Shown here piece after piece: positions 16,791 to 24,655 of a stretch of 64,000 nt of DNA (positions are counted from its first letter, which is position 1; each line of letters opens with the position of its first letter). Origin of the DNA: Paenibacillus thalictri (GTDB lineage Bacteria > Bacillota > Bacilli > Paenibacillales > NBRC-103111); assembly GCF_004307995.1 (NCBI RefSeq), contig NZ_SIRE01000003.1, positions 487,459 to 551,458 of the forward strand, read 5' to 3'. The position numbers and the translations under genes are program-made. The notes beneath the pieces were generated by a model. The model was not told where the DNA came from and did no database searches. It saw only the letters and a list, made by a program, of their open reading frames with translations.

Positions 16791-18539
16791 ATGTTAACGG
16801 TTCTAGGCAAGCTGAAATGGTTTTTTCGCTTGGAATGGAGAAGGTATGCGATAGCGATTCCGCTGCTCATTATAGCAGGGTTATTGGAAGTGATTCCGCC
16901 CAAAGTCGTCGGGGAAATGATTGACCGCATTCAACAAAACGCGCTGAACTGGCAAATGGTTACGCAAACGCTGCTGCTGCTAGGCGGGCTAGCCGTGACG
17001 ATTTATTTTCTTACTTATTTCTGGATGTACCGTTTGTTCGGCGGCGCTTTCATTTTGGAGAGACTGCTGCGTTCGCAGCTGATGCGGCATTTTTTGAAAA
17101 TGACCCCGACCTTTTACGAGAAAAACCGCACCGGCGACTTGATGGCCCGCGCGACCAACGATTTGAAGGACGTGTCGATGACCGCCGGATTTGGTATTTT
17201 GACGCTGATGGATTCGACGGTATGGATGCTCACGCTGCTAGGCGTGATGACCGTGCTGGTCTCGTGGAAGCTGACGTTAGCGGCGGTGCTGCCGCTTCCG
17301 ATCCTTGCCTTGGCGATGCAGTCGTATGGAAAAAGAATTCATAAGCGATTTAAGGAAGCGCAAAACGCCTTTGGCGTGATGAACGACGGCGTGCTGGAGA
17401 CGATTTCCGGAACTCGTGTCATCCGCGCTTTTGTTCAGGAGCGGGCGGCGGAACGGAATTTCGCCGGTGTGACAAGCGACGTGTTGGCCAAAAACATTGA
17501 AGTCGCCAAAATCGACGCGTTGTTCGAACCAACGATCAAAATCATTGTTGGCGCAAGTTATATGATCGGTCTCGGGTACGGCGCTTATCTTGTTTTTCAA
17601 AATGAATTGACGGTCGGTGGTCTCGTCTCGTTTAACGTGTACCTCGGCATGCTCATATGGCCGATGTTTGCCATCGGCGAGCTGATTAACATTATGCAGC
17701 GCGGCAACGCTTCGCTGGACCGCGTGAACGAAACGCTGTCATATCCGGCAGATGTGGAGGAGAGTTCCGATCCGCTTCGGCTCGCGCAGCCGGGTACGCT
17801 TGAATTCAACCGGGTGACGTTCCGGTACCCGTCATCCGCGGAAAACAATCTAAGCGGTCTCACGATCCGTCTGCAGCGCGGTTCGACGTTGGGTATCGTC
17901 GGACGGACGGGAAGCGGAAAAACGACGCTGATCAAGCAGCTGCTGAGGGAATACCCGACGGGCGAAGGATTGCTGTCCGTTTCCGGGGAACCGCTGGAGA
18001 AAGTGGCGTTTGACGATTTGAAGGGCTGGATCGGTTATGTGCCGCAAACTCCGTTTTTGTTCTCGCGCACGGTACGGGAAAACATTTTGTTCGCCAAAGG
18101 GGAGCAGGCGGCAGGCCAATTGGATGAAGCCGTCAGGCTGTCGGCGTTCAAGAAAGATCTGGAGTTTCTGCCGCAAGGGCTGGAAACATTGGTTGGGGAA
18201 AAAGGCGTGGCGCTGTCGGGCGGACAAAAGCAGCGGGTATCGATTGCCCGCGCTTTGATCGCGAGTCCGCAAATACTGATTTTGGATGACGCTTTATCCG
18301 CGGTGGACGCCAAGACGGAAGCCGAAATCATCGGCAATATCCGACGTTCCCGCGCCGGAAAAACGACGCTGATCGCGACGCACCGCCTGTCAGCGGTTCA
18401 GCATGCCGAGCATATCGTTGTGCTGGACGAAGGACGGATCGTCGAAGAGGGTTCGCATCGGGAGCTGCTGGACATGGGCGGCTGGTACGCCGAACAATGG
18501 GAGCGGCAGCAGGCGGAAGCATCGCTGGAAGGCGCATGA
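16791..18539 (+). CDS. yheI: ABC exporter half-transporter, YheI/BmrC type (degenerate ATP site)
   Basis: This is one half of a heterodimeric multidrug exporter. The 582 residues contain six membrane helices followed by an ATPase domain. The ATPase has Walker A GRTGSGKTT (near residue 370), signature LSGGQKQR (near 474) and Walker B ILILDDALSA. The usual catalytic Glu after Walker B is Asp here, which is the mark of the degenerate subunit in BmrC. The H-loop is ATHRLS. The signature is canonical, so it would complete the active site of its partner. Length matches B. subtilis YheI (about 585). AAGGGGGAC precedes the ATG. The partner gene follows after 132 bases. Confidence 0.92.
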   Translation: MLTVLGKLKWFFRLEWRRYAIAIPLLIIAGLLEVIPPKVVGEMIDRIQQNALNWQMVTQTLLLLGGLAVTIYFLTYFWMYRLFGGAFILERLLRSQLMRHFLKMTPTFYEKNRTGDLMARATNDLKDVSMTAGFGILTLMDSTVWMLTLLGVMTVLVSWKLTLAAVLPLPILALAMQSYGKRIHKRFKEAQNAFGVMNDGVLETISGTRVIRAFVQERAAERNFAGVTSDVLAKNIEVAKIDALFEPTIKIIVGASYMIGLGYGAYLVFQNELTVGGLVSFNVYLGMLIWPMFAIGELINIMQRGNASLDRVNETLSYPADVEESSDPLRLAQPGTLEFNRVTFRYPSSAENNLSGLTIRLQRGSTLGIVGRTGSGKTTLIKQLLREYPTGEGLLSVSGEPLEKVAFDDLKGWIGYVPQTPFLFSRTVRENILFAKGEQAAGQLDEAVRLSAFKKDLEFLPQGLETLVGEKGVALSGGQKQRVSIARALIASPQILILDDALSAVDAKTEAEIIGNIRRSRAGKTTLIATHRLSAVQHAEHIVVLDEGRIVEEGSHRELLDMGGWYAEQWERQQAEASLEGA

Positions 18540-18671
18540 ACCATATAACGTAAAACGTATCGAAGGATGGCAGCGGCTGCGTTACGGTCAATCCATGTGT
18601 CGCTGCGTTTGCGTAATACGCATAAACCCGGTGCCGTTTTTGCTTGAACAGGAAGGGTGGGAAATACGAAA

Positions 18672-20939
18672 GTGAACGACAATATGGATATGGAGATCGA
18701 CCGCGAAGCGGTGAAACGGGCGCGTCCGGGACAGAAATTGTGGCGTTACGCGCTGCATTATAAAAAAACGATGATCCTGGCGCTAATTATGCTTGCGCTG
18801 GCGATTGGCACCGAGTTGACCGGGCCTTTTATCGCCAAACGGATTATCGACGATCATGTGGCCGGCATCGAGAAGCCGTGGTACCGCGTGAATGAACAGA
18901 CCGCGGACAGCGTTTCATACGGCGGCGGCTACTGGAAGCGGGCAGACCGGCTGGCGGACGAAACGCGGCAGCCTGCCGGCAAGGAAGAGGCGGCGGCTCC
19001 GGCGGCCATCGACGTCAGCACAGGAGCGGTGAACCGGGCCGCAGCGGATGGCGGGAAACAGTCTGCGGCAACCGGCAAGGACGAGGCAGCGGCCGCAAAC
19101 GATGAAGCGCGGGTGCTGCAAGTCGGGCGCGAGTTCGTTTTTGTGCCCGGGGGCATCCGGGAGGACGGTGAGCGAACGGTTTCCGTTAAGGAAGGCGGGA
19201 TGGTTGTGTTGTCCGTCGCCAAAAATGGCAAAACGGCAGACTACGAAGCCAAGCTTTTGTCGAAAACGGAGCTGTTTGCGTTTTACAAGCCGGAAATGGC
19301 CGGGATCATGAACCTGACCGTCATTTATTTGGTGCTGCTGGCCGTGTCGGCCGTATTCAGCTACGGACAGCGGTATTATTTGCAAACGTCGGCGAACCGG
19401 GTTATTCAAAACATGCGGACCGATATTTTCGCGCATATCAACCGGCTGCCGATCCGTTATTTCGATAATTTGCCGGCAGGCAAAGTCGTATCGCGCATCA
19501 CCAACGATACGGAAGCGATCAAGGATATGTACGTCAACGTGCTGGCGAACTTTTTTTCAGGCACATTGTATATCATCGCCATTCTTGGCGCGATGTTTTT
19601 GCTGGATGTGCGGTTGTCGCTGATTTGTATGCTCATCATCCCGATCCTCGCGCTATGGATTGTCATTTATCGCAAATTTGCGGCCCATTATAACCGGGTA
19701 ATTCGTTCCACGCTGTCGGAAATGAACGGCATGATTAACGAATCGATTGCCGGGATGACGATCATTCAGGCGTTCCGGCGGGAGCGGAAGCAAGCGGATG
19801 AGTTCGAGCAGTTTAACAAGCGGTATTTCGATTACCGCAATAAGATGCTGAATCTGAACTCGCTTACTTCGCATAATTTGGTCGGCGTTATTCGCAACGT
19901 GTCGTTTGTCGCGTTAATTGCTTATTTCTCCGGGGTATCGCTCGGAACGGTGACCGGCGGTGTTTCTCTGGGCATACTTTACGCGTTTGTCGATTTGCTG
20001 AACCGGATGTTCCAGCCGATCGTCAATATCGTCAACCAACTGCCCAACATGGAGCAGGCTTTTGTCAGCGCCGAACGTGTATTTGTGCTGATGAACGAAG
20101 CGGGAGAAGACGTTTCCGACGAAACGATGCCGCGCTACAAGGGGAATGTGGCGTTTGACAACGTCTGGTTTTCTTATAAGGATGGCGAACCCGTGTTAAA
20201 AGGAGTATCGCTTGAAGCGCGGCAAGGTCAAACCGTGGCGCTTGTCGGACATACCGGCTCGGGCAAAAGCTCGATTCTGAACCTGCTGTTCCGCTTTTAC
20301 GACCCGGACGCCGGGACGATATCGATCGACGGCCAAGATATCCGCAGCTTGCCGCGCCAAACGCTGCGCCAGCATATGGGCATCGTGCTGCAGGATCCGT
20401 TTCTGTTTACGGGTACGATTGCTTCCAACGTATCGCTGGGCGAACCTTCCATTTCCCGGGAGCGGATCGAACGTGCGTTGTGTGATGTCGGTGCGGGCCG
20501 GCTGATCGACCAGTTGCCTGCAGGCATCGATGAACCGGTGATCGAAAAGGGAAGCACGTTGTCGGCAGGGCAGCGGCAGCTGGTTTCGTTTGCACGGGCG
20601 CTGGCGTTTGACCCGGCGATCCTGATCTTGGATGAAGCGACCTCCAACATCGATACGGAGACTGAGGCGGTGATTCAAGAAGCGTTGGATGTGGTCAAGA
20701 AAGGACGCACAACCTTTGTTATCGCCCACCGGTTGTCGACGATCAAAAGCGCGGACCAGATTCTTGTGCTCGAGCGGGGGGAAGTGGCGGAGCGCGGCAC
20801 ACACGACGAGCTGATGGCTGCAGGCGGCTTCTATTATCAAATGTATGAGCTGCAGCAGGGCAAACGTACGGCGGATCACAAGATGGAGCCGGGAACGGCG
20901 GCTTCGGCCAAATCGGCCGCATCGCCGGCGGCGTTATAA
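18672..20939 (+). CDS. yheH: ABC exporter half-transporter, YheH/BmrD type (catalytic subunit)
   Basis: This is the partner of YheI. I prefer the GTG at 18672, since GGAAGGGTGGG lies about ten bases upstream; a GTG at 18657 sits on top of that site. Between helix 1 and helix 2 is a long extracytoplasmic insert (roughly residues 50-205). The B. subtilis homologue also has an insert here, but this one is longer and includes an Ala/Lys/Asp-rich segment (AAAPAAIDVSTGAVNRAAA). The ATPase has Walker A GHTGSGKSS and a complete Walker B with Glu (LILDEATS), but its signature is LSAGQRQ, in which the first Gly is Ala. That completes the asymmetric pair: this subunit is catalytic and the signature opposite the degenerate site is weakened. 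A C-terminal Ala-rich tail is present. Confidence 0.92.
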   Translation: MNDNMDMEIDREAVKRARPGQKLWRYALHYKKTMILALIMLALAIGTELTGPFIAKRIIDDHVAGIEKPWYRVNEQTADSVSYGGGYWKRADRLADETRQPAGKEEAAAPAAIDVSTGAVNRAAADGGKQSAATGKDEAAAANDEARVLQVGREFVFVPGGIREDGERTVSVKEGGMVVLSVAKNGKTADYEAKLLSKTELFAFYKPEMAGIMNLTVIYLVLLAVSAVFSYGQRYYLQTSANRVIQNMRTDIFAHINRLPIRYFDNLPAGKVVSRITNDTEAIKDMYVNVLANFFSGTLYIIAILGAMFLLDVRLSLICMLIIPILALWIVIYRKFAAHYNRVIRSTLSEMNGMINESIAGMTIIQAFRRERKQADEFEQFNKRYFDYRNKMLNLNSLTSHNLVGVIRNVSFVALIAYFSGVSLGTVTGGVSLGILYAFVDLLNRMFQPIVNIVNQLPNMEQAFVSAERVFVLMNEAGEDVSDETMPRYKGNVAFDNVWFSYKDGEPVLKGVSLEARQGQTVALVGHTGSGKSSILNLLFRFYDPDAGTISIDGQDIRSLPRQTLRQHMGIVLQDPFLFTGTIASNVSLGEPSISRERIERALCDVGAGRLIDQLPAGIDEPVIEKGSTLSAGQRQLVSFARALAFDPAILILDEATSNIDTETEAVIQEALDVVKKGRTTFVIAHRLSTIKSADQILVLERGEVAERGTHDELMAAGGFYYQMYELQQGKRTADHKMEPGTAASAKSAASPAAL

Positions 20940-20979
20940 CGCCTAGAGAACATCAACTTACGACTGATGAAAATTTTTA

Positions 20980-21010
20980 TTGACTTAAACCAAGGTTTAA
21001 GTCGTATCAT
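20980..21010 (+). promoter_or_regulatory. MerR-type promoter with 19-bp spacer and perfect dyad
   Basis: TTGACT (20980-20985) and TATCAT (21005-21010) are 19 bases apart, the stretched spacing that MerR regulators activate by DNA distortion. Between and over them lies the perfect dyad GACTTAAACC-AA-GGTTTAAGTC (20982-21003). It lies 40 bases before the MerR gene, so the regulator probably controls itself and the following SDR gene. Confidence 0.85.
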
Positions 21011-21048
21011 ATTCCTGTCGACGTCGAAAGATATTTGGAGGTCTCCAG

Positions 21049-21405
21049 GTGAAGTATTGTTCAATTAGCGAAGCCGCGGCCAAATTCAACATTCCGGAAT
21101 CCACATTGCGGTATTATGAAAAAAAGGGACTGCTGCCGTTAATCCAGCGGGACGAAGCCGGCAGGCGGCTATTCTCGGAAGATCAAATCGCGCTGCTTGG
21201 AACCGTCATTTGTTTAAAAAACACGCACATGCCCATACGTGATATTAAGCAATATATGGACTGGGTAGTAGAAGGAGATAACACCATTCCACTCCGGCTT
21301 GATATGATGGAGAAGCACAAACGGGCTGTGCAGGCCGAAATTTCTTTGATGACGGAATCTTTAAAAGGAATTGACGTGAAAATCAATCGTTACACTAACA
21401 AATAG
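21049..21405 (+). CDS. MerR-family transcriptional regulator
   Basis: This 118-residue protein begins with a winged HTH typical of MerR (SISEAAAKFNIPESTLRYYE, then KKGLLPLIQRDEAGRRLFSE) and continues with the dimerising helix DIKQYMDWVVEGDNTIPLRL, found in the YyaN/TipA-like small regulators. GTG is the start, with TTTGGAGG upstream at suitable spacing. There is no cysteine cluster for metal, so an organic ligand or stress signal is more likely. A canonical stretched promoter with a perfect dyad precedes it. The SDR gene 52 bases downstream is the obvious target. Confidence 0.92.
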   Translation: MKYCSISEAAAKFNIPESTLRYYEKKGLLPLIQRDEAGRRLFSEDQIALLGTVICLKNTHMPIRDIKQYMDWVVEGDNTIPLRLDMMEKHKRAVQAEISLMTESLKGIDVKINRYTNK

Positions 21406-21457
21406 GCTCGGGAAAGATAATCGAATTGGGCTTATATAGATGGGAGAGAAAAATGAT

Positions 21458-22219
21458 ATGAAACTTTCAGGCAATACGATATTGATTACCGGCGGAAGCG
21501 CCGGAATTGGTTTCGCTTTTGCAGAGCGTTTTATCGCAGCCGGAAATAAAGTCATTATTTGCGGCCGGCGGGAGAGTGCGCTTCAACGTGCGCAAGACAA
21601 GGTCCCCGGTCTTATTACCCGGATAAGTGATTTGGATATTGAATCCGAGCGCACGGCATTGTTTGATTGGGTGACGGCGAATTATCCGGAAGTGAATGTG
21701 CTGGTTAACAATGCGGGGATTCAGCAACGTTTTCACGTGTTAAAAGCGGATGCGAAGCACAATTGGAGTTATTTCGCCAAAGAAATGACAACAAACATAG
21801 AGGCTCCCCTTCATCTTTCGATGCTGTTTGCTCCTTATTTTGCGGCAAAAGAAGAAGCGGCCATCATAAATGTGACCTCCGGATTGGCTTTTACACCACT
21901 TGCGATTGCTCCGATTTATTCAGCGACCAAAGCGGCGCTTCATTCGTTCACCATGAGTCTGAGACACCAGCTTTCCGATACGTCTGTAGAAGTTATCGAA
22001 ATTGCTCCGCCGGCAGTAAATACAGATTTAGGCGGAGCCGGGCTTCATACGCACGGAGAGCCGCTCAATGCATTCGCAGACGGTATCTTTCAAGGTTTGG
22101 AAGAGGGGAAAGAAGAAGTTGGATACGGCACTTCCGTAAACCGTCTGCGCATGTCGCGGGATGAAATTGACGAATACGCCAAAAATATGTATGCGGCATT
22201 AAAAAATCTTATCGAATAA
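21458..22219 (+). CDS. Short-chain dehydrogenase/reductase, DltE-like
   Basis: This 253-residue NAD(P)-dependent oxidoreductase begins with the dinucleotide motif TGGSAGIG and carries NNAG, the catalytic Ser (NVTSG) and the YSATKAALHSF motif with catalytic Tyr and Lys. The opening KLSGNTILITGGSAGIG is very close to DltE-type SDRs, which are named after a B. subtilis gene in the dlt region but have no proven substrate. I choose the ATG at 21458 because GGGAGAG lies nine bases upstream; a start at 21440 would overlap that site. It is likely co-regulated with the MerR gene. Confidence 0.9.
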   Translation: MKLSGNTILITGGSAGIGFAFAERFIAAGNKVIICGRRESALQRAQDKVPGLITRISDLDIESERTALFDWVTANYPEVNVLVNNAGIQQRFHVLKADAKHNWSYFAKEMTTNIEAPLHLSMLFAPYFAAKEEAAIINVTSGLAFTPLAIAPIYSATKAALHSFTMSLRHQLSDTSVEVIEIAPPAVNTDLGGAGLHTHGEPLNAFADGIFQGLEEGKEEVGYGTSVNRLRMSRDEIDEYAKNMYAALKNLIE

Positions 22220-22273
22220 ATACTCTCGCACAAACGAAATGGGAGACTTACCATCACATTGGCATATAGACAC

Positions 22274-22301
22274 AAAACTCGCCGGTACTGCGGCGAGTTT
22301 T
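22274..22301. terminator. Bidirectional terminator after the SDR gene
   Basis: AAAACTCGCCG and CGGCGAGTTTT form a perfect 11-base stem around GTACTG. T tracts exist on both strands, so it can also stop transcripts of the converging methyltransferase gene. Confidence 0.8.
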
Positions 22302-22443
22302 GTTGTGTGAGGCGTTTGGGTTCGGGGAATCCGAACGCCCGATTGAGGATCAAGTATTATAAGTCATGTTCTGTTCGAGATGGGGATCAATAACGGGTGT
22401 GCCGGCTTCCATTCGAATCGCTGCCGGGTCAGCTTGGCAGTTT

Positions 22444-23829
22444 CTACAGCCAGCGCAGCCCTTTGGGGTAGTGGTTTTTGACCTGGCCGCCGCTGGCTTT
22501 GCCCCAGCCGAGCGGGTAGCCGTCCACGCTGACGGCGAGCCAGCCGCTTGACCCGGCTTCCGCCGGCAGCGTCTCGCCGCGCAAATACGCCGCGGCTTCC
22601 GCGGAGCCCGCGGCCAGCCGCAGCTCGCGGCTCGCTCCGCCGCGCGGCAGGGCCAGCGCCAGCGCGTGCGCCGGCTCCGCGCGGCCTTTTTTCGCCTCGG
22701 CCAAGTGCAGGCCGGGGCGCAGCACTTTCAGGCCCGCGAGCCGGGCCTGGCCAAGCTGGCTGCCCGCCGGCACGGGCAGCCAATACAACTGCCCGCCGTA
22801 GAGCAGCGGCTCGCCGGCGGGCAATGCCAGTTCCGGCACCGCGTCGCGCCGGAACTGCTCGAACAGCGCGAGCGCGTCGCGCAGCGCGCTGGCGGTTTCG
22901 CGCCGGGCCCCGCGGGCGCCGGCGGCAGGGTCCGGGCGGCTGCTGCGCCCGCCCGGCGGCTCTTCGGCGGTGCCGCTGCAGCGCAGCACCGCCACAAAAT
23001 GGCCCTCACCGCGGTCCCGGTGCGGCCATATCCGTTCCGTGCGCTCGACCTCGAAGGCCGGATGCTCGCGCACGAACCGTTCAATCGTCCGCTCGTTTTC
23101 CTCGCGGTTAAACGTGCAGGTCGAATATGCGAGCACACCTCCGGGCTTCAGCATTTTGGCCGCCTCGTTCAAAATATCGCTTTGCCTTGCCGCGCACATC
23201 GCGACATGATCCGGCGACCATTCGGTTATGGCATCCGGGTCTTTACGGAACATGCCTTCTCCCGAACAAGGAGCGTCCAGCATAATTTTATCGAAAAATT
23301 GCGGGAATTTTGCAGCCAAGCGGTCCGGCGGCTCGCTTGTGACAATCGCGTTGGCAATGCCCATACGCTCGATGTTTTCAGACAATATTTTGGCCCGGGC
23401 GGGGTGAATTTCGTTGGCGACCAGCAGCCCTTGTCCTTGCAGTTTGCCTGCAATTTGTGTGGATTTCCCGCCGGGAGCACCCGCCAAATCAAGCACGATA
23501 TCGCCGGGCTGGGGCTGCAGCAGCTCGACCGACGACATGGCCGACGGTTCTTGAATGTAATATAAGCCTGCGGCGTGATAAGAATGTTTTCCGGGCCGCG
23601 ACATCTCTCCGTAATAATATCCGTCTTCGCACCAGGGCACAGGCTCCAGTGCGAACAAAGCACGGATGTGTGCCGCCGCTTCGTCACCGGGCCGCAGTTT
23701 GAGTGGATTCAGACGGAGCCCGAATGTTCGCGGCTCATCGTAACTATGTAAAAAAGCCGGAGCTTCTTCTCCCAATTGATCTTTCATTTGCCCGATAAAA
23801 AATTCAGGCAGTGCAAGTGAGGTGGTCAT
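22444..23829 (-). CDS. Second RsmF/NOL1-type rRNA methyltransferase, GC-rich 3' half
   Basis: This 461-residue paralogue of the 12498 gene aligns from the first residues (LPEFFIGQMKDQLG against LPKAFSDKMKRLLG). It has the same motifs: DLAGAPGGKSTQ for SAM, DAPCSGEGMFRKD, and YSTCTFNREENE with the catalytic Cys. The first motif has Ala-Gly where the paralogue has Cys-Ala. The C-terminal part keeps the RsmF extension (LHLAEAKKGRAEPAHALA). A TTTTTACA / AAAGGAG leader precedes the ATG. The half encoded by 22450-23050 is far richer in G+C than the surroundings (for example 50 of 60 bases at 22921-22980) and rich in Ala/Arg/Gly codons. That may reflect local mutational bias or transfer from a high-GC relative. 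Confidence 0.88.
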   Translation of the reverse strand: MTTSLALPEFFIGQMKDQLGEEAPAFLHSYDEPRTFGLRLNPLKLRPGDEAAAHIRALFALEPVPWCEDGYYYGEMSRPGKHSYHAAGLYYIQEPSAMSSVELLQPQPGDIVLDLAGAPGGKSTQIAGKLQGQGLLVANEIHPARAKILSENIERMGIANAIVTSEPPDRLAAKFPQFFDKIMLDAPCSGEGMFRKDPDAITEWSPDHVAMCAARQSDILNEAAKMLKPGGVLAYSTCTFNREENERTIERFVREHPAFEVERTERIWPHRDRGEGHFVAVLRCSGTAEEPPGGRSSRPDPAAGARGARRETASALRDALALFEQFRRDAVPELALPAGEPLLYGGQLYWLPVPAGSQLGQARLAGLKVLRPGLHLAEAKKGRAEPAHALALALPRGGASRELRLAAGSAEAAAYLRGETLPAEAGSSGWLAVSVDGYPLGWGKASGGQVKNHYPKGLRWL

Positions 23830-23863
23830 CTGGCAATTCTCCTTTTTACAAACTCATCCTCAT

Positions 23864-23891
23864 ATTATAGGATAATCGGCGCTTGAAACAA
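23864..23891 (-). promoter_or_regulatory. Promoter of the second methyltransferase gene
   Basis: Read on the minus strand: TTGTTT, 16 bases, then TATAAT, ending 35 bases before the ATG. Confidence 0.6.
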
Positions 23892-24074
23892 AGAATAAGC
23901 TTGAAGATGGCCATTTGAGCGGGAAAAGACTGCTTGCTCCCGAGAAGAGGACATGCAGTAAACGAAGCGAATACTAGTATAGGTATGAGGTTGACAGCCG
24001 CCATGCGCTGTCGCATCTCGCCCTGGGACTGCGGGTGGGTGGTGCTGAAAGTATTTATGGGAAGGAGGCAGCGG

Positions 24075-24521
24075 ATGAGGGATATTGCGGCCTATTTAAG
24101 AGAAAATCAAATTCTTTATGAAATCATCGAACATGATGTAACACTTCGGTCCGCCCAGGAGGGCGCAGCTTATTTCGGTATTGAGATGGGGCAAACGGCG
24201 CCGACGCTTATACTAAAATCAGATACGGAATACTTCGCGATGATTGTGTCAGGAGATTACGGCCACATCGATTTTGAACAAATGAAAGATCGTCTGCGTT
24301 GCGATCAGCTCAAATTGGCAAAACCTAAAGAGGTGGAGCAGGCAACGGGTTTTGCCATAGGGGCGGTACCCTTAGTGGGCCACGGTTTGCCTGTCGTCAT
24401 GGACAGGCAGTTGTACCGTTATGCGCATATTTACGGTGGAACGGGATACGCCAATTCCACACTAAAGCTGGCCCCGGGCGATGTGGAAAAACTGAACCGG
24501 GTTGTGGCGATGGTCCGATAA
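24075..24521 (+). CDS. YbaK/EbsC-type aminoacyl-tRNA deacylase
   Basis: This 148-residue protein belongs to the YbaK/ProX editing family, which hydrolyses mischarged tRNAs such as Cys-tRNA(Pro). It shows AAYLRENQILYEIIEH at the start, LILKSDTEYFAMIVSGD in the core and VPLVGHGLPVVMDRQL with the conserved Gly-His region near the end. AAGGAGG lies six bases before the ATG, which fixes this start; the frame remains open further upstream but has no other site. It diverges from the methyltransferase gene. The tRNA substrate cannot be assigned from sequence. Confidence 0.85.
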   Translation: MRDIAAYLRENQILYEIIEHDVTLRSAQEGAAYFGIEMGQTAPTLILKSDTEYFAMIVSGDYGHIDFEQMKDRLRCDQLKLAKPKEVEQATGFAIGAVPLVGHGLPVVMDRQLYRYAHIYGGTGYANSTLKLAPGDVEKLNRVVAMVR

Positions 24522-24655
24522 AGCAGTGGGGATGTTACTGCTTTGATGAAAGGTATTTACTTAACCGGTGATGCCCGCGAGCTTATGAAGCTTCGATGAC
24601 AAACTAGGATATGACAGTGGAAATTCATCTTTATTTACACAAACAGAGGTGTATT

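Noticed and set aside
22548..23565. Long plus-strand frames opposite the second methyltransferase
   Set aside because: They are antisense to motifs of the methyltransferase and result from its high G+C content; composition is Arg/Ala/Pro without any domain.
24521..24544. AAAGCAGT/ACTGCTTT hairpin after the ybaK-like gene
   Set aside because: The stem is short and no T tract of useful length follows, so it was not listed as a terminator.
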